A DNA stretch of 64,000 bases from Symploca sp. SIO3C6 (GTDB taxonomy: Bacteria; Cyanobacteriota; Cyanobacteriia; Cyanobacteriales; Coleofasciculaceae), in assembly GCA_010692425.1 (NCBI GenBank), contig JAAHHJ010000010.1:112402-176401 (forward strand). The letters are read 5' to 3'. Shown piece after piece: positions 27,143-37,218 of this stretch (position 1 is its first letter; each line of letters begins with the position of its first letter). The position numbers and the translations under genes are program-made. The notes below the pieces were generated by a model. That model was not told where the DNA came from. It saw only the letters and a list, made by a program, of their open reading frames with translations, and did not search any database.

Positions 27143-29047
27143 ATGAGTATCAGACATCTATTCTCAGGCATTTCCTTTTTGCTGTTAACTGCCTCTGTTG
27201 CTCAAGCAGAACCTCCAGACTCACTTCCCCAAGCTAATCAACAACCCCTGAATTTAATAAGTTATTCTGATAAATGGATTAATCAGGTGACAAATGTCTC
27301 TCAGTTGCGGGATGTGCAACCGGGAGACTGGGCCTATGAAGCGCTGCGATCGCTAGTGGAACGCTATGGTTGTATTGCAGGTTATCCTGATGGTACCTTT
27401 AAGGGCAACCGTTCCCTGACACGCTATGAATTTGCAGCTGGTTTGAATGCTTGTCTCGAACAAATCGAGAGATTGATTGCTGATGGTATCGACGAGCTTA
27501 AAATCAGAGACGATTTAGTTAAATTAGAAAGACTCACTAACGACTTTGGAGCCGAACTTGCGACTTTAGCAACGAGAACTGACAATCTTGAAGGTCGGGT
27601 GGCTTTTTTAGAAGATAATCAATTTTCAACAACAACAATTTTAAATGGGGAAGTCATTTTTGGACTAGCCACTGCCTTTGGGGGCGATCCTCCCGGTGGA
27701 TGTAGAGTCCTTCAAGATGGCACCCTACGTTTTGACGATATCAATAATGATCCTGATATTGTCTGTAATGGTGGAGATCCAGACACTAATACGGTTTTTA
27801 CCCATCTTACCCGTTTGGGATTACAAACCTCATTTACTGGTAAAGACCGCCTGCGAACTTTTTTAACAACAGGCAACTTTGATAACGGTGGCTTTACAAA
27901 TCCTGAGTCACTCAATACCTATATGGCTCGGCTTTCTTACCAAGCTGACTTAGATAATGAGGTCATTATAGACTTACTGGAGTACCGCTTTCCAGTTCTT
28001 GATGACCGTGTTGTTTTCTCTGTTATTCCCTTTGGTTTTAGTCTGAGCAATGTTCTTAGTGCTAACTCTCCCTATTTTGATACGGGACGAGGCTCAATTT
28101 CACGCTTCGGAGAAGCTACTCCCATCCTGAAAATTGGTGGAGTTATGGATGCTGGCGCTGGTTTTGATTGGTTGATTGCCGATCAATTGCGCTTGCAATT
28201 TGCCTATGGCACAGCAGATAGTAGTGAGCCTGATGATGGATTCTTTGGAGCAGACCGCAGTACTCTAGGTGTACAGCTGTTAGCGGAACCTTTTAAGAAT
28301 CTCGTAGCAGGAATAAGTTATGTTAATTCCTATTCTAGCAATGGTACCTTAGGTACATTTACAGGCAGTGTCAATGCTGAAACCTTGGGTTTATGGTCTC
28401 AGTCATCTATTCCTTCCAGTACTGTTAATGAAGATAGCCCTAATTTTTCCAACTTTCCATGTTGCGAACTACCTGTGGGAGATTTACCAGCCCAAATCAA
28501 TGCTGTGGGCGGTACCTTGCAATGGCGCTTGTCAGAGAACCTAACTTTTGGAGCTTGGGGAGGGTATATTTTTGCCAATTTCCTGGAAAGACTTCCTGAC
28601 GATCCTGATCTTGAGGCCTCCGCAGGTAAGAAGCCTTTTGCCAACGTTGCCACTTTCACAGTTTCTTTAGGGCTTTCGGATCCGTTTGGCAGGGAAGGCG
28701 ATTTACTTGCCTTTATATTTGGTATGCCGCCTAAATTGGTTGATGCTGGTCCTGGAACAGTGGGTGTGCCTGTACCTTTCTTTGAAATCTCAAGAACAGG
28801 GGAAGATGATGAAGTTGTAGTCACTGACAATAACCCCAACATCAGAAATGGAATACGTCCAGATAGAGAGGATCAAGTTGGAGTTGAAGATGATGCGACT
28901 TCACTCCACTTCGAGCTTTTCTACCGCTTCAAGGTAAATGACAGTCTCTGGATTACACCAGGCTTCTTCTTTGTTACCAATCCAGGGCATATTGAAGACA
29001 ACGACACTATTTTTGTCGGCACTATCCGCACAACTTTCCGTTTCTAA
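27143..29047 (+). CDS. SLH-domain OprB-type iron uptake porin (copy 1)
   Basis: A 634-aa outer-membrane porin. A signal peptide (FLLLTASVAQAE) is followed by an SLH domain (VSQLRDVQPGDWAYEALRSL, CIAGYPDGTFKGNRSLTRYE, ~50-115), a short coiled coil (ERLTNDFGAELATLATRTDN, ~135-165) and an OprB-like beta-barrel ending in Phe (TTFRF). This is the SomA/iron-uptake-porin family: the SLH binds pyruvylated peptidoglycan polymer and the barrel passes ions. Ribosome site gaggag. The tandem paralogue starts 120 bp later. Two cysteines flank an acidic loop (GGCRVL ... IVCNGGD). Confidence 0.92.
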   Translation: MSIRHLFSGISFLLLTASVAQAEPPDSLPQANQQPLNLISYSDKWINQVTNVSQLRDVQPGDWAYEALRSLVERYGCIAGYPDGTFKGNRSLTRYEFAAGLNACLEQIERLIADGIDELKIRDDLVKLERLTNDFGAELATLATRTDNLEGRVAFLEDNQFSTTTILNGEVIFGLATAFGGDPPGGCRVLQDGTLRFDDINNDPDIVCNGGDPDTNTVFTHLTRLGLQTSFTGKDRLRTFLTTGNFDNGGFTNPESLNTYMARLSYQADLDNEVIIDLLEYRFPVLDDRVVFSVIPFGFSLSNVLSANSPYFDTGRGSISRFGEATPILKIGGVMDAGAGFDWLIADQLRLQFAYGTADSSEPDDGFFGADRSTLGVQLLAEPFKNLVAGISYVNSYSSNGTLGTFTGSVNAETLGLWSQSSIPSSTVNEDSPNFSNFPCCELPVGDLPAQINAVGGTLQWRLSENLTFGAWGGYIFANFLERLPDDPDLEASAGKKPFANVATFTVSLGLSDPFGREGDLLAFIFGMPPKLVDAGPGTVGVPVPFFEISRTGEDDEVVVTDNNPNIRNGIRPDREDQVGVEDDATSLHFELFYRFKVNDSLWITPGFFFVTNPGHIEDNDTIFVGTIRTTFRF

Positions 29048-29167
29048 CGTACACACTCAAGTTAATATACTCTCAGTTATTAGCCTTGAGCCTGAAGAAA
29101 CACAGCAGTTTGCAGTTAATCGCGTCATCCAGGGTACTCAATGGCTAATTAGTTGTGAGGAGTACAG

Positions 29168-31297
29168 ATGAATATCAGACATTTACTTTTAGGTGTCTCT
29201 GTCTTCGTTTTAACCACCTCTGTGATTCAAGCTGAGAGTGCTGCTGAGACAACCTCCGATTTGGAACTATCGGCGGTTGATGGTAGCGAGTACTTGCCTG
29301 AAAAGTCTCAGCTGATCAATCCTAAGGTAATCCCAGAATTGTCTAACTTGCAGCATCTAGAGACGCCTAATGCTAACTTACCTGTCCCTACAATCACTCA
29401 GTTAAGTAAAAAGGTGATAGTCGCACCAGTAGAGGTAAGTCAAGAGAATGGAAATGTTCCAGCAGTGAATCAGCTGAGTGCAGATACACCGGTTGCACAA
29501 ACAGATGATATAGAGTCCCCATCAGCTGATTCACCCCCTCAAACTGAAACCAAACCACTGAAGTTAGTTAGTTATTCTAATAAGTGGATCAATCAGGTAA
29601 CTAACGTCTCCCAACTGCGGGATGTGCAACCGGGAGACTGGGCATACGAAGCACTGCGATCGCTAGTGGAGCGTTATGGTTGTATTGCTGGTTATCCTGA
29701 TGGTAACTTTCGGGGCAATCGACCACTGACGCGCTATGAATTTGCAGCGGGTTTAAATGCCTGTCTGGAACAGATTGAAAGATTGATTGCTGATGGTATC
29801 GATGAACTTACGCTCAGAGAAGATTTAGTCAAATTAGAAAGATTAACTAATGACTTTGAAGCTGAACTTGCCACCTTAGCAACCAGAGTTGATAATTTGG
29901 AAGGTCGTGTAGCTCTACTAGAAGACAATCAATTTTCAACCACGACTATCTTAAATGGAGAGGTAATTTTTGGATTAGCCACTGCCTTTGGAGGTGATCC
30001 ACCAGGAGGATGTGGCTTTGCAGCCGATTCGGATCGAGTTAACTGTCAAGATGCTGATGGTTCCGACACTAACACCGTTTTCGCCCACCTGACTCGCTTG
30101 GGATTACAGAGCTCATTTACTGGTAAGGATCGCCTGCGCCTGTTTTTAACCACAGGTAATTTTGATAACGGCGGTTTTACCAATCCTGAGTCCTTCAACA
30201 CCTACATGGCTAGGCTTGCTTACCAAGCTGACTTAAACAACCAGGTAATTTTAGACTTACTGGAATATCGCTTTCCCGCTTTTGATGACAACCTTGTAAT
30301 CTCTGTTATTCCCTTTGGATTTGGTTTAAGCGATGTTCTCAGTGCCAACTCTCCCTACTTTGATACAGGGCGAGGCTCGATTTCACGATTCGGACAATTA
30401 AGTCCTATTTTTAATATCGGCGGAGTTTTGGATGCTGGTGCTGGTTTTGATTGGTTAATTTCTGAGAATGTGCGCCTACAAGTTGCCTATGGCACAGCTG
30501 ATAGTGGCGATCCTGAAGGTGGTTTCTTCTCAGCCGATACCAGTGTTCTCGGGGCGCAGTTATTGCTGCAACCGTTTGAGAATGTTGTTACAGGCATAAC
30601 TTATGTCAATGCCTTTACTAGCGATGGTCGTTTAGGTACCTTTACAGGTAGTGTCAATGCCGAATCAAATGGTTTGTGGTCCGGAGGATTACTCCCTGTA
30701 GTTGATTTGGGTCTTTCCGCTCCAGCAAGGCTGGGTGATTTCCCTGCTCAAACTAATGCTGTTGGCGGAACTTTGCAATGGCGTCTCACGGAAAACCTTA
30801 CCTTTGGAGCTTGGGGAGGGTGGACATTTACCAATTTCTTAGAACGCTTGCCTGAGTTTCGCGATCCTAATAATAATCCAGTTAATGAGGATGATAAACC
30901 TTTTGGCAATACAGTGACTTACCTCTTTTCTCTAGGTCTATCCGATCCTTTTGGTCGAGAAGGGGATCTATTTGCTTTTCTCTTTGGTATGCCCCCTAAA
31001 TTAGTTGATTCTGGACCAACAACTCGAGGTCAAGCAGTACCTTTTTTTGAACAAGTAGTTAGAGAGGAAGACCCAGTTGAAGTCACTGACAATAATCCTC
31101 GCTTGGATAACCCAGGTAATGAAACTTTTGGAGTTGAAGATGATGCAACTTCACTTCACTTCGAGTTGTTCTACCGCTTTAAGGTAAATGATCATCTTTG
31201 GATTACACCAGGCTTTTTCTTCGTAACTAATCCAGGACATATTGAAGACAACGACACTATTTTTGTCGGCACTATCCGCACTACGTTTCGTTTCTAA
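29168..31297 (+). CDS. SLH-domain OprB-type iron uptake porin (copy 2)
   Basis: A 709-aa paralogue of the preceding porin with the same signal peptide, SLH domain (~135-200), coiled coil and OprB barrel ending TTFRF. The SLH-to-barrel DNA is very similar between copies, indicating tandem duplication. It differs by an N-terminal insertion of about 95 residues (roughly 28-125), rich in Ser, Thr, Pro and Gln, placed between the signal peptide and SLH; this may extend the protein through the periplasm. Ribosome site gtgaggag directly upstream. Probably cotranscribed with copy 1. Confidence 0.92.
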   Translation: MNIRHLLLGVSVFVLTTSVIQAESAAETTSDLELSAVDGSEYLPEKSQLINPKVIPELSNLQHLETPNANLPVPTITQLSKKVIVAPVEVSQENGNVPAVNQLSADTPVAQTDDIESPSADSPPQTETKPLKLVSYSNKWINQVTNVSQLRDVQPGDWAYEALRSLVERYGCIAGYPDGNFRGNRPLTRYEFAAGLNACLEQIERLIADGIDELTLREDLVKLERLTNDFEAELATLATRVDNLEGRVALLEDNQFSTTTILNGEVIFGLATAFGGDPPGGCGFAADSDRVNCQDADGSDTNTVFAHLTRLGLQSSFTGKDRLRLFLTTGNFDNGGFTNPESFNTYMARLAYQADLNNQVILDLLEYRFPAFDDNLVISVIPFGFGLSDVLSANSPYFDTGRGSISRFGQLSPIFNIGGVLDAGAGFDWLISENVRLQVAYGTADSGDPEGGFFSADTSVLGAQLLLQPFENVVTGITYVNAFTSDGRLGTFTGSVNAESNGLWSGGLLPVVDLGLSAPARLGDFPAQTNAVGGTLQWRLTENLTFGAWGGWTFTNFLERLPEFRDPNNNPVNEDDKPFGNTVTYLFSLGLSDPFGREGDLFAFLFGMPPKLVDSGPTTRGQAVPFFEQVVREEDPVEVTDNNPRLDNPGNETFGVEDDATSLHFELFYRFKVNDHLWITPGFFFVTNPGHIEDNDTIFVGTIRTTFRF

Positions 31298-31811
31298 TCT
31301 CAATAGACTTCTTACAGAAGTCGGGAACAGATAATACCGATTTCATTTAATTTGGTTACAGATGCTGATGACGCCTAGACACACCAGACAGGGAGACGCG
31401 GGGATTAGTTTATAGCTGAACTTACCCCCAGAGTTATTGACGACGCCCTTACCTAGAGCGGCTTTCAGTCATTTTTAAACTGCTGCTACTGGGTACATTT
31501 GAAAGCGACTCCTAAAAAGGACTTAAAGCGATTGCGCAAAGCGCAGTGGACTTAAGTCCAATCGCTATTTCTTTGATGGTACCACGATGGCAAACATCAA
31601 GCCGGAACCTACATGGGTACAGATTTTTTAGACCAAATCGCTACATCCTTTAGATTAATGGAGTTTGAGAAGCAAAGTAGTACATATGCACGGGGTAAGT
31701 TCAGTTATAGTGGAAATTACTGTGTAACAGGTATTTATGAAATTGGTATAACAGTAGACCATACTTGATGCAAACAGCATCGAAAAAAATATTTTGTTAG
31801 AGGCTTGATAA
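31298..31811. other. Intergenic region after the porins
   Basis: 514 bp. A short hairpin gacttct-tac-agaagtc (about 31308-31324) may terminate the porin transcript. At 31526-31565 agcgattg and caatcgct form an 8-bp inverted repeat around ggacttaagtcc. A short protein-like frame at 31613-31768 is listed separately. Confidence 0.45.
31613..31768 (+). CDS. Possible 51-aa protein or gene remnant
   Basis: A 52-codon frame starting MGTDFLDQIATSFRLMEFEK and ending GIYEIGITVDHT. The frame is open upstream of the ATG to about 31575, which suggests the 3' remnant of a longer gene. No ribosome site and no family recognised. Confidence 0.25.
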   Translation: MGTDFLDQIATSFRLMEFEKQSSTYARGKFSYSGNYCVTGIYEIGITVDHT

Positions 31812-34040
31812 CTACTCTAGCGCTTGAGTTGGCAATGGAAATGTCGGGTCAATTCTAAGCGCTTCTCTATAGGAATCACGTGCTTTCTGATAGCTCCTCA
31901 TTTTTTCGAGAACTAAACCTCGATTAGCCCAAATGTAAGGGTTATTAGGTTGAATCTCTTTGGCTCGATCAAAAGCTGCTAGTGCTTCTTGATTGCGGTC
32001 TAGTTTCATTAATGCTATGCCTTGACCCATCCAGGATTGATGATCCTTTGGTTGAATTTCTAAAGCTTTATTAAAGGAAGCTATTGCCTCTGGATATCGC
32101 TCCAAGTTACTTAATGCTAAGCCCCGATCCCGCCAAGCATGATAGAAACTAGGTTTAATTTGAATTACCTTGTCAAAGGATTTAATCGCTTCTTCAAAAT
32201 CTCCTTTTTCAGCAGCGAGTAAAGAACCACGGTTATGCCAAGTCCGGTAAGATTTAGGTCTAATTTTCAGAGCTTGATCATAGGCGGCAAGAGCCTCTTC
32301 GTAGCGCCTTAGAAAATAGAAAGCATCACCTTTATTGTGCCAAGCTAGATAGAATTTGGGGCTAACTTCAATTGCCTTTTCATAAGAATAAAGCGCTTCT
32401 TCATGACGCTTAAGTTTGCTTAAAACACCACCTCTATCAACCCAAGCTACCGGGTCTTTAGGATTAGCTGAAAGAGCTTCAGTGTAAGTAACTACAGCTT
32501 CCTCATAAACCTCAATCGCTTCTTGATGACGCTTTAAGTATTCTAGTGCTAGGGCTTGATTTTGCCAAACTGTTGGATCCTGTGGCTTTAACTTCTTGGC
32601 CTTTTTAAAAGCTTCTAATGCCTCTTCATAGCGTTGTAAACCAATCAGGGCTATTCCCTTGTCACTCCAAGCTCTGGCGTTATTTGAGTCAAATTTAATC
32701 GCTTTTTCCTGAGCAGATAAAGCTTGCTCAGACTTTCCCTGTTTATATAATGCCCTACCTTTCTTATTCCAGGTTTCACTATCGTTAGGTCTTAAGTGGA
32801 GAGCTTTATCATAGGTAGCTAGAGCTGCCTGATTGCGATCCAATAGGCGCAGGGCATCCCCTCTCCCTTCCCAACCTTCTGCATTTTTAGGTCGCATTTT
32901 AATCACACTCTGGAAGCTATCGAGTGCATCTTCTAGTTGCTGAGACTCTAGCAACTTTTCACCTCGGTGCAACTGATAAACTGGTCGAATAATAGGGTAA
33001 ATTAACTCTGCTATCCCTAAAATAGCAGTTATACCTCCAAGAAACACTAACCCTTGCCAAGGCTTGAGGGTTGGCAATGAAAATTTTGACAGCTTAGTTC
33101 CAGGATGACTAGTTACTATGGAAGAAGGAACTGAATTGGCTGGAGAAGCTTCTTGTCTAGCTTCTGTGAGGGCACTTGATGGGCTTCTGATTTCACTTAC
33201 AATCTGTGTGGTTTCAGTGAGTAATTTGGTGCAATTTCCCAGCTCATTAATAACCTCACCTACAGACTGGTAACGATCCCTCAAGCTAGGGCTTACCATT
33301 TTATCCAAAATATTAGCTATCTGGCTACTTACCGCAGCTTGATGGTGCCAAATTACTTGACCTGTATTGGGATCCCATTGTAAATCCCTGGGATTATTCC
33401 CAGTTAAAGCCTGTATGGCTGTGATCCCCAAGGCATAGATATCACTGCTAAAGCTTGGTTTTCCTTGCAGTTGTTCGATGGGCGTATAGCCAGCAGTGCT
33501 AATGGCAACAGTTAACTGCTCTTGCTCATGAGGATTTAAGTTTTGAATACTCAATTGCTTGACTGAGCCAAAGTCAATCAAGACTAATTTTCCATCTTGC
33601 TTGCGCCTGATGATATTAGAGGGTTTGATATCGCGGTGGATGACCTTCTGTTGATGAACAAACTCTAGGATTGAGAGAATTTCTTGTAAAATAGCGATAA
33701 CTTCTCCCTCACTCAATTTATGATAAATATTTAGTTCTTGACTGAGGGGATTGCCTTCGATGTACTCCTCAACTAGATAAAATTCTTCTTCTTCATCAAA
33801 GTAGGCAAACAGTTGTGGAATTCTGTCATGTTTGCCCATATCTTGTAGACATTTTGCTTCCCGATCAAACAATTTTCTTGCCGTCGGTAGCACTTTGGGT
33901 GTCAGAGGTTTAAGCTGTTTGACTACGCACTTAGGATTTCCTGGCAACTTATGGTCTTGGGCCAGATAGGTTTTTCCAAATCCCCCTTCTCCCAAGTGGT
34001 CAATAACTTTGTAGCGTCCAGCTAGTAATTTCCCTAGCAT
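31812..34040 (-). CDS. Serine/threonine protein kinase with TPR array
   Basis: A 742-aa membrane kinase. Hanks-type kinase domain (~10-275): GEGGFGKTY glycine loop, HRDIKPSN (Asp137) and DFGSVK (Asp156), and the activation-loop TAGYTPIEQ. A Ser-rich juxtamembrane stretch, one membrane helix (about 326-350), then about ten TPR repeats (~360-735) with the W-x3-G-x2-L pattern (AWSDKGIALIGL, TWHNRGSLLAAE). The kinase would be cytoplasmic and the TPRs outside. The start at 34040 (MLGKLLAGRYKV) fits the family; upstream in-frame ATGs to 34196 add a non-kinase leader. Divergent from the fasciclin gene. Substrate unknown. Confidence 0.92.
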   Translation of the reverse strand: MLGKLLAGRYKVIDHLGEGGFGKTYLAQDHKLPGNPKCVVKQLKPLTPKVLPTARKLFDREAKCLQDMGKHDRIPQLFAYFDEEEEFYLVEEYIEGNPLSQELNIYHKLSEGEVIAILQEILSILEFVHQQKVIHRDIKPSNIIRRKQDGKLVLIDFGSVKQLSIQNLNPHEQEQLTVAISTAGYTPIEQLQGKPSFSSDIYALGITAIQALTGNNPRDLQWDPNTGQVIWHHQAAVSSQIANILDKMVSPSLRDRYQSVGEVINELGNCTKLLTETTQIVSEIRSPSSALTEARQEASPANSVPSSIVTSHPGTKLSKFSLPTLKPWQGLVFLGGITAILGIAELIYPIIRPVYQLHRGEKLLESQQLEDALDSFQSVIKMRPKNAEGWEGRGDALRLLDRNQAALATYDKALHLRPNDSETWNKKGRALYKQGKSEQALSAQEKAIKFDSNNARAWSDKGIALIGLQRYEEALEAFKKAKKLKPQDPTVWQNQALALEYLKRHQEAIEVYEEAVVTYTEALSANPKDPVAWVDRGGVLSKLKRHEEALYSYEKAIEVSPKFYLAWHNKGDAFYFLRRYEEALAAYDQALKIRPKSYRTWHNRGSLLAAEKGDFEEAIKSFDKVIQIKPSFYHAWRDRGLALSNLERYPEAIASFNKALEIQPKDHQSWMGQGIALMKLDRNQEALAAFDRAKEIQPNNPYIWANRGLVLEKMRSYQKARDSYREALRIDPTFPLPTQALE

Positions 34041-34436
34041 TATTTCAACATCTCTATTGCGATATCTGTATAAAAAAGAAGATAACCCTGCTTGTCGAAG
34101 TCTCATACCATTTCCACTCAAAGCCAGATACCACAGGGCATGAAGCCATAAGTTGAAGAAAGAGGGAAGAAACCTAATTGGGCGATTGCTTCGCACAATG
34201 ATTAGGCGAAGTAGTCCCCCAGAACAAAGAGCCAGTGAAAAGTCAGTAGCAACAAGTTACTCATTTACCTGTTTCTGCGAGGAGACAGAGGCCTGAATCC
34301 GGGGGATTCAGTATGCAGTAGTTGACTTAAAGAATCTTGACATAGTTGAGTTTATTTGAACCTACCTGTTTAGTCAATTAGAGATTAGTTATATTGTAGA
34401 TATTCGTTATCTTAATTTGTTTAGAGCCTCAATCCT
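34041..34436. other. Divergent intergenic region, kinase/fasciclin
   Basis: 396 bp carrying the promoters of the two divergent genes. A perfect 8-bp hairpin ctgaatcc-ggg-ggattcag is at 34293-34311. No gene seen. Confidence 0.45.
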
Positions 34437-35021
34437 ATGAATACTAGAGATAAGTTCAAAAGATTAGGTAGCTTGGTGGGATTAGTCAGTGCCAGCCTCC
34501 TATTAAGTTTTCCCCTACATGCTCAATATCTCCCTCGTTTTACCTTTTGGCAGCGTCCTGCCTACCTTGAGTCTGAAGATGAGATTAATCTTGCTGAAAT
34601 TATTGCACAAGAGAGTCAGTTTACAATTTTTGCTGATAGTTTAGAAAAAGCAGGTTTGTCGAAAACTCTTGAAGGGAATGGTTATCTGACGGTTTTGGCC
34701 CCAACGAATCAAGCCTTTAATGCTTTATCCTTCACTGATAGTCAAAAGCTATCCCAACCAGAGTATCTCAAGAAAGTACTCAAATATCATTTAATTGAGG
34801 GTGAAATCAATCCACAGGAGATTCCCGTAGAAAAGCTAACCCTTGCCGGCAGCTTGGTCAAAATTACCTTTGGTAAGAGTAGCCAAAATGAATTTTGGGT
34901 AAATAATCAGGCTCAGGTGATCCCACTTGACGTTGATGAAAATGATAACCCCAAAGCCAAGTTTGCAGACAATGCAACCATAGTTCCCATTAATAAAGTA
35001 CTTCTGCCCCCAGAATTTTAG
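34437..35021 (+). CDS. Secreted fasciclin-domain protein
   Basis: A 194-aa protein: signal peptide (LVGLVSASLLLSFPLHAQ, cleavage near residue 30) and one FAS1 domain (~60-192) with NGYLTVLAPTNQAFNAL and LKYHLIEGEI, ending ATIVPINKVLLPPEF. FAS1 domains mediate adhesion or carbohydrate contacts. Single domain, no anchor, so probably periplasmic or extracellular. A palindrome (35181-35202) separates it from the convergent YbjQ gene. Confidence 0.92.
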   Translation: MNTRDKFKRLGSLVGLVSASLLLSFPLHAQYLPRFTFWQRPAYLESEDEINLAEIIAQESQFTIFADSLEKAGLSKTLEGNGYLTVLAPTNQAFNALSFTDSQKLSQPEYLKKVLKYHLIEGEINPQEIPVEKLTLAGSLVKITFGKSSQNEFWVNNQAQVIPLDVDENDNPKAKFADNATIVPINKVLLPPEF

Positions 35022-35180
35022 CTGAAAGCAAGGGATTGAGCCAAGCTCAGTGCCAGAGTCAATTGTAATTATGTCTCAATTGCATCTAATTGAGGGCAAT
35101 AGGTCTAGCAGGTTATCACTTCAGACAACTGAATATAATTTAGGTAAAAATGAGGATGGGTTTTTGTTTTTTCCGAGAAA

Positions 35181-35202
35181 GAGGCGCGACATGTCGCGTC
35201 TC
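35181..35202. repeat. Dispersed palindrome GAGGCGCGACATGTCGCGTCTC
   Basis: A 22-bp near-perfect palindrome between convergent genes. Shorter relatives are gacgcg-agatgg-cgcgtc (55595-55612) and gagacgtg-tttgtc-cgcgtctc (63921-63942). Each is followed by tcta. May act as a bidirectional terminator. Confidence 0.6.
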
Positions 35203-35253
35203 TAGCGCTTCATAGGACTCTCTCAATGGCAGAAATTGGTAATTTTGCAATTC

Positions 35254-35682
35254 TTAGCGAATGCCTGTCCCATAGGCTATAACTTCAATGCCATTACTAT
35301 TGGTTCCGATGTTGGTAGTTTCCATCCTTACATTGACAACTTGGGTAGCCCCCCAAGCCATCGCTTGCTCCTTCATCCGCAACATCGCTTCCCGACGCCC
35401 ACGCTCTAATAGCCCCTCATAGAGTACCATGCGACCGCCAAATAGATTTCTCAAAGAAGACACAAAGGTCTTAAAATAGTCAGCAGCAATGACTACAGAA
35501 CCAATAAATAGTGCTGCTTCCTCTGCTTCAGGTATAGTCTGTTTAGCTTTAAAAGTTACCATCGACAGATGGCTAGTTTGGCGCTCCCTTTCGGTGAGGC
35601 TTTGGTAATGCTTCTTCTCAAAATAAAGCCCACAGAAATAGCCAAGGGCTAGCAAACTCAAGAATATTAATACATTATCCAT
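35254..35682 (-). CDS. Membrane-anchored YbjQ-family protein
   Basis: A 142-aa protein with an N-terminal helix (ILIFLSLLALGYFCGLYF-like, residues 5-22) and a YbjQ/UPF0145 domain: YFKTFVSSLRNLFGGRMVLYEGLLERGRREA, then ATQVVNVRMETT and IEVIAYGTGI. YbjQ folds as a small pentameric heavy-metal-binding-like domain of unknown role. It starts 2 bp after a second, anchorless YbjQ gene, itself downstream of ald, so all three are probably one operon. The paired anchored and soluble forms may form a mixed ring (inference). Confidence 0.85.
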   Translation of the reverse strand: MDNVLIFLSLLALGYFCGLYFEKKHYQSLTERERQTSHLSMVTFKAKQTIPEAEEAALFIGSVVIAADYFKTFVSSLRNLFGGRMVLYEGLLERGRREAMLRMKEQAMAWGATQVVNVRMETTNIGTNSNGIEVIAYGTGIR

Positions 35683-35684
35683 CG

Positions 35685-35999
35685 CTATTCTACTCTGACT
35701 GCAGTTCCATAGGCAAAGAGTTCAGCAGCTCCTTGAGCAACAGATGAGGTAGCAAAACGGATATTGACAATCGCATTAGCTCCCATTGGGGAGGCTTGTT
35801 GGATCATCCTCTCAAGTGCTTCTTGGCGTGCTTCCCTTAGTAGTTGAGTGTATCCTTTGAGTTCTCCTCCTACCATATTTTTCAAGCCAGCCAAGATGTC
35901 TTTACCAATGTGTTTTGCTCTGACAGTACTCCCCTCTACTAATCCAAAATGCTCTACAATTCTTTTTCCCGGAACCCCTTCAAGAGTAGTTAGAATCAT
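35685..35999 (-). CDS. YbjQ-family protein (soluble)
   Basis: A 104-aa YbjQ/UPF0145 protein of the usual length: MILTTLEGVPGKRIVEHFGL at the start, GLKNMVGGELKGYTQLL in the middle, ANAIVNIRFATS and ELFAYGTAVRVE at the end. The ATG at 35999 matches the family start; a TTG at 36029 would overlap the ald stop. Lies 26 bp after ald and 2 bp before the membrane-anchored paralogue. Function unknown. Confidence 0.88.
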   Translation of the reverse strand: MILTTLEGVPGKRIVEHFGLVEGSTVRAKHIGKDILAGLKNMVGGELKGYTQLLREARQEALERMIQQASPMGANAIVNIRFATSSVAQGAAELFAYGTAVRVE

Positions 36000-36025
36000 T
36001 TTATAATTTATCCCCACTCTTATGT

Positions 36026-37114
36026 TCAACCAACCAAATCAGGAAATACTTCCTGCACGGCAGGATGAACTAGCTGATAGTTGCTGACATTAACACCCTT
36101 AGCTAAAGCTGGGTCAATTTCTAGAGCTTCCATGCCATGATGCGCTAACTTGAGTACATAGGGTAAAGTGCTGTTATTAAGTGCCTGCGTCGCCGTTGAG
36201 GGTACAGCTCCTGGCATATTTGGCACACCATAGTGAACGACACCCTCCTCTATGTAGACGGGATTGGTGTGAGATGTTGGTCGCAAAGTCTCAATACAAC
36301 CGCCTTGGTCTACAGCAACATCTACAATCACTGAACCAGGGTGCATACGCTTGACTAGAGAGCGAGGTACTAAAATGGGAGCGCGACGCCCTAGGACTAA
36401 AACTGCACCAATGAGAAGATCGGCATTAGTTACAACTTCTTCAATTTGTGCTGAGTTACTGTAGAGCAGTTCAACTCTCGAACCAAAAATAGTTTCTAAA
36501 TAGGCCAAGCGGTCTACGTTCACATCTAAAATCTGAACTTGAGCCCCCATGCCCACAGCAATCCGAGCCGCTTCTGTACCAACAACGCCACCGCCGATAA
36601 TAACTACCTTACCTGGCTTGACCCCCGGTACACCACCAAGCAGGACTCCCCTTCCTCCCTGCTGGCGCTCTAGAAACCTTGCTCCAAATTGTACAGATAG
36701 ACGACCAGCGATGATACTCATGGGAGTGAGTAGGGGCAATTTGCCATTAGCAATTTCTACTGTCTCATAAGCGATCGCACTCACGCCACAATCAATTAGA
36801 TGCTCTGTTAAAGCGCGCTCAGCTGCCAAATGTAGATAAGTGAACAACAGCTGCCCTTTTCCCAGAAACTGATATTCAGGTTTGAGCGGTTCTTTGACCT
36901 TAACCACTAGTTCCCGATTCCAAGCCTGGGTTGCCTTAGCAACGATCTGCCCTCCAGCCTGCTGATATTCTTCATCTGTAAAGCCAGCACCGACACCTGC
37001 ATGAGTTTCCACGAAGACCTGATGACCAGCTTCACACAAAACTCTAACGCTGCTGGGACTTAAGCCAACGCGAAATTCCTGATCTTTAGTTTCTTTGGGA
37101 ACGCCAATTTCCAT
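36026..37114 (-). CDS. ald: Alanine dehydrogenase
   Basis: A 362-aa NAD-dependent enzyme interconverting alanine with pyruvate and ammonia. N-terminal [20 protein letters not shown], catalytic-region YLHLA and [12 protein letters not shown], the Rossmann loop [14 protein letters not shown], and DVAVDQGG plus [13 protein letters not shown]. The start at 37114 gives the canonical N-terminus; an in-frame ATG at 37153 adds a basic leader unlike the family. Followed by two YbjQ genes on the same strand. Divergent from hli, sharing a 149-bp promoter region. Confidence 0.96.
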   Translation of the reverse strand: MEIGVPKETKDQEFRVGLSPSSVRVLCEAGHQVFVETHAGVGAGFTDEEYQQAGGQIVAKATQAWNRELVVKVKEPLKPEYQFLGKGQLLFTYLHLAAERALTEHLIDCGVSAIAYETVEIANGKLPLLTPMSIIAGRLSVQFGARFLERQQGGRGVLLGGVPGVKPGKVVIIGGGVVGTEAARIAVGMGAQVQILDVNVDRLAYLETIFGSRVELLYSNSAQIEEVVTNADLLIGAVLVLGRRAPILVPRSLVKRMHPGSVIVDVAVDQGGCIETLRPTSHTNPVYIEEGVVHYGVPNMPGAVPSTATQALNNSTLPYVLKLAHHGMEALEIDPALAKGVNVSNYQLVHPAVQEVFPDLVG

Positions 37115-37218
37115 TTTTTTCTTATATTTTAACCTTTCGCCAGCGGCTACCATCTGATAGTATGTAGTTAGTACCTATTCCCACTTGACAAAGGCACATA
37201 TATAAATAATGATTACGA

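Noticed and set aside
28399-28842. 147-codon minus-strand frame
   Set aside because: Antisense shadow of the first porin, low-complexity Ser/Pro content.
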